A stretch of DNA of 64,000 nucleotides from Fusibacter_A sp965140735. Its GTDB lineage: Bacteria > Bacillota > Clostridia > Peptostreptococcales > Acidaminobacteraceae. Of the stretch, positions 63,204 to 64,000 are shown in pieces (position 1 is the stretch's first letter; each line of letters opens with the position of its first letter). The notes below the pieces were generated by a model. It saw nothing but the letters and a program-made list of their open reading frames with translations. It did not search any database and had not been told where the DNA came from. The DNA is taken from contig OZ223306.1 of NCBI GenBank assembly GCA_965140735.1, forward strand, positions 2,480,001 to 2,544,000. Direction: 5' to 3'. The position numbers and the translations under genes are program-made.

Positions 63204-64000
63204 TTAATTTACTGGAATCACTGTACCATCCGCCAATTTAATTTTTAAATTCCCATCATTTAAGGCACAAGGCAGGCGCGTAATGCCATCACCATCAGTG
63301 TCTTTTCCAACAATGATTCCCGTTGAATTTTCAATAACATATCCACCAGTAACCAATTGATTATCTTTCATCAATTTGATATCTTTCGTAATATTTAAGC
63401 CCGTATTTACATTAAAAGTATCTGTGAGCTCTACAGAATAGGCTGTTTTAGATTGTACTGTAACCGATATATGCGCTGATATTGAATTGTTATCCACAGA
63501 AGTTACTGAAATAATCGCTGTACCAATACCAACAGGGGTAATCACACCCTCATTAACAGTGACTACATTTGGATCACTGGTTTCCCAAAGAATTGCCTTG
63601 TTCATTGCATTCGCTGGTAAAACAGAAGCGGTTATAGTGATTGTTTTACTACCTTCGGTCATTGTCAATACTTCAGATGATAATTTAATTGAGCTCACAC
63701 GTACAGCCTCTACGGTATACTCTGCCATAGAAACGGCACTTTCTACTTGTCCATTTTTTGTTGCAATTGCTTTAATCGTCTGATCCGAGCTAATCGTTAT
63801 CGGAGTGGTGTATACCTTTGTGCTTCCGTTAACTACATTTTTAGGCGTACTACCATCTGTCGTATAATAAATTTGATCTGCACCCATTGCACTGATCGTC
63901 ACGACTGTACCGGCTATGACTTTACCAGCTCTAGGACTGAATTTTGGTTTTAACTGTCTTACTGTAGGTGCAACCGTACTCGCTGAATTACTCGTCATGT
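63204..64000 (-). CDS. Surface protein with chitobiase-C-like and Big_2 domains (partial, 5' end outside window)
   Basis: About 265 C-terminal residues. In order: a CHB_HEX_C-type module (FSPRAGKVIAGTVVTISA, IYYTTDGSTPKN, DQTIKAIATKNGQVES) and a Big_2 bacterial Ig module (VRVSSIKLSSEVLTMTEGSK, ILWETSDPNVVTVNEGVITP). The end carries KDTDGDGITRLP. An ATG at 63998 exists but no upstream sequence is available, and such proteins are usually longer, so it most likely continues past the edge. Confidence 0.8.
   Translation of the reverse strand, partial: MTSNSASTVAPTVRQLKPKFSPRAGKVIAGTVVTISAMGADQIYYTTDGSTPKNVVNGSTKVYTTPITISSDQTIKAIATKNGQVESAVSMAEYTVEAVRVSSIKLSSEVLTMTEGSKTITITASVLPANAMNKAILWETSDPNVVTVNEGVITPVGIGTAIISVTSVDNNSISAHISVTVQSKTAYSVELTDTFNVNTGLNITKDIKLMKDNQLVTGGYVIENSTGIIVGKDTDGDGITRLPCALNDGNLKIKLADGTVIPVN

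Overview
The window (64 kb, AT-rich) looks like chromosomal DNA of a motile, anaerobic, Gram-positive low-GC bacterium of the Clostridia. The signs are strong GGAGG-type ribosome sites, frequent TTG/GTG starts, sigma-A promoters with 16-18 base spacers, a ferrous iron (Feo) uptake operon, an H-NOX chemoreceptor of the anaerobe type, a RibU ECF component under an FMN riboswitch, a YaaR protein, and a YlqG/YlqH-like FliK/FlhB-tail pair. I cannot name the species. Most genes lie on the minus strand. No tRNA, rRNA, CRISPR array or complete insertion sequence was seen.

Layout from left to right. 1-6089 is an oligopeptide ABC importer, transcribed oppB-C-D-F-A, whose lipoprotein gene runs off the left edge and has its own promoters, including a sigma-54-like one. 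6835-14296 holds ligA, pcrA, yaaR, an FlhB-tail-like gene and a FliK-like gene. 14437-14866 is a small membrane-anchored protein gene that appears frameshifted. 15047-18334 is a feoA-feoB-Cys-rich protein-EamA operon behind a Fur-box promoter. 18357-25507 holds a BaiN-type flavoprotein, an orphan AAA ATPase of the DUF2791/BrxD type, and a divergent pair: a CheA-like membrane kinase and an H-NOX methyl-accepting protein that keeps the heme ligand and the distal O2-binding residues of the well-studied Thermoanaerobacter protein.

25712-28611 is ribU with its riboswitch, followed by an accessory patch: a frameshifted remnant, a DUF6883 toxin-like protein with a DUF4926 partner, and a broken ZnuB-type permease. 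28660-36792 carries a MATE pump, a cupin-hisD operon, a GNAT, a second chemoreceptor and an M24 aminopeptidase.

36807-44159 is a purine operon, purE-C-F-M-N-H-D; the single-chain purL sits 13 kb upstream (56891-60646). Together they encode most steps from PRPP to IMP, lacking purB and any purK here. Immediately in front of purE is a promoter-to-terminator unit of about 340 nt (44240-44582) full of perfect hairpins, a candidate structured RNA or long leader. 44705-47429 is a two-component system. 47713-52502 is a Leloir operon, galE-K-T-M, whose leader carries the remnant of an AraC-type regulator. 52903-55530 is a DNA repair/modification pair (radical SAM plus DUF4130 protein) with an HD phosphohydrolase. 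55952-56761 is a SleB-like hydrolase. 61331 to the right edge holds two secreted surface proteins with Ig-like repeats.

The observations most worth following up are the structured unit before purE, the O2-type H-NOX chemoreceptor opposite a CheA-like kinase, the DUF6883/DUF4926 island with decayed neighbours, the orphan BrxD-like ATPase, the AraC remnant in the gal leader and a dispersed repeat shared by 11174, 23512 and 43604.
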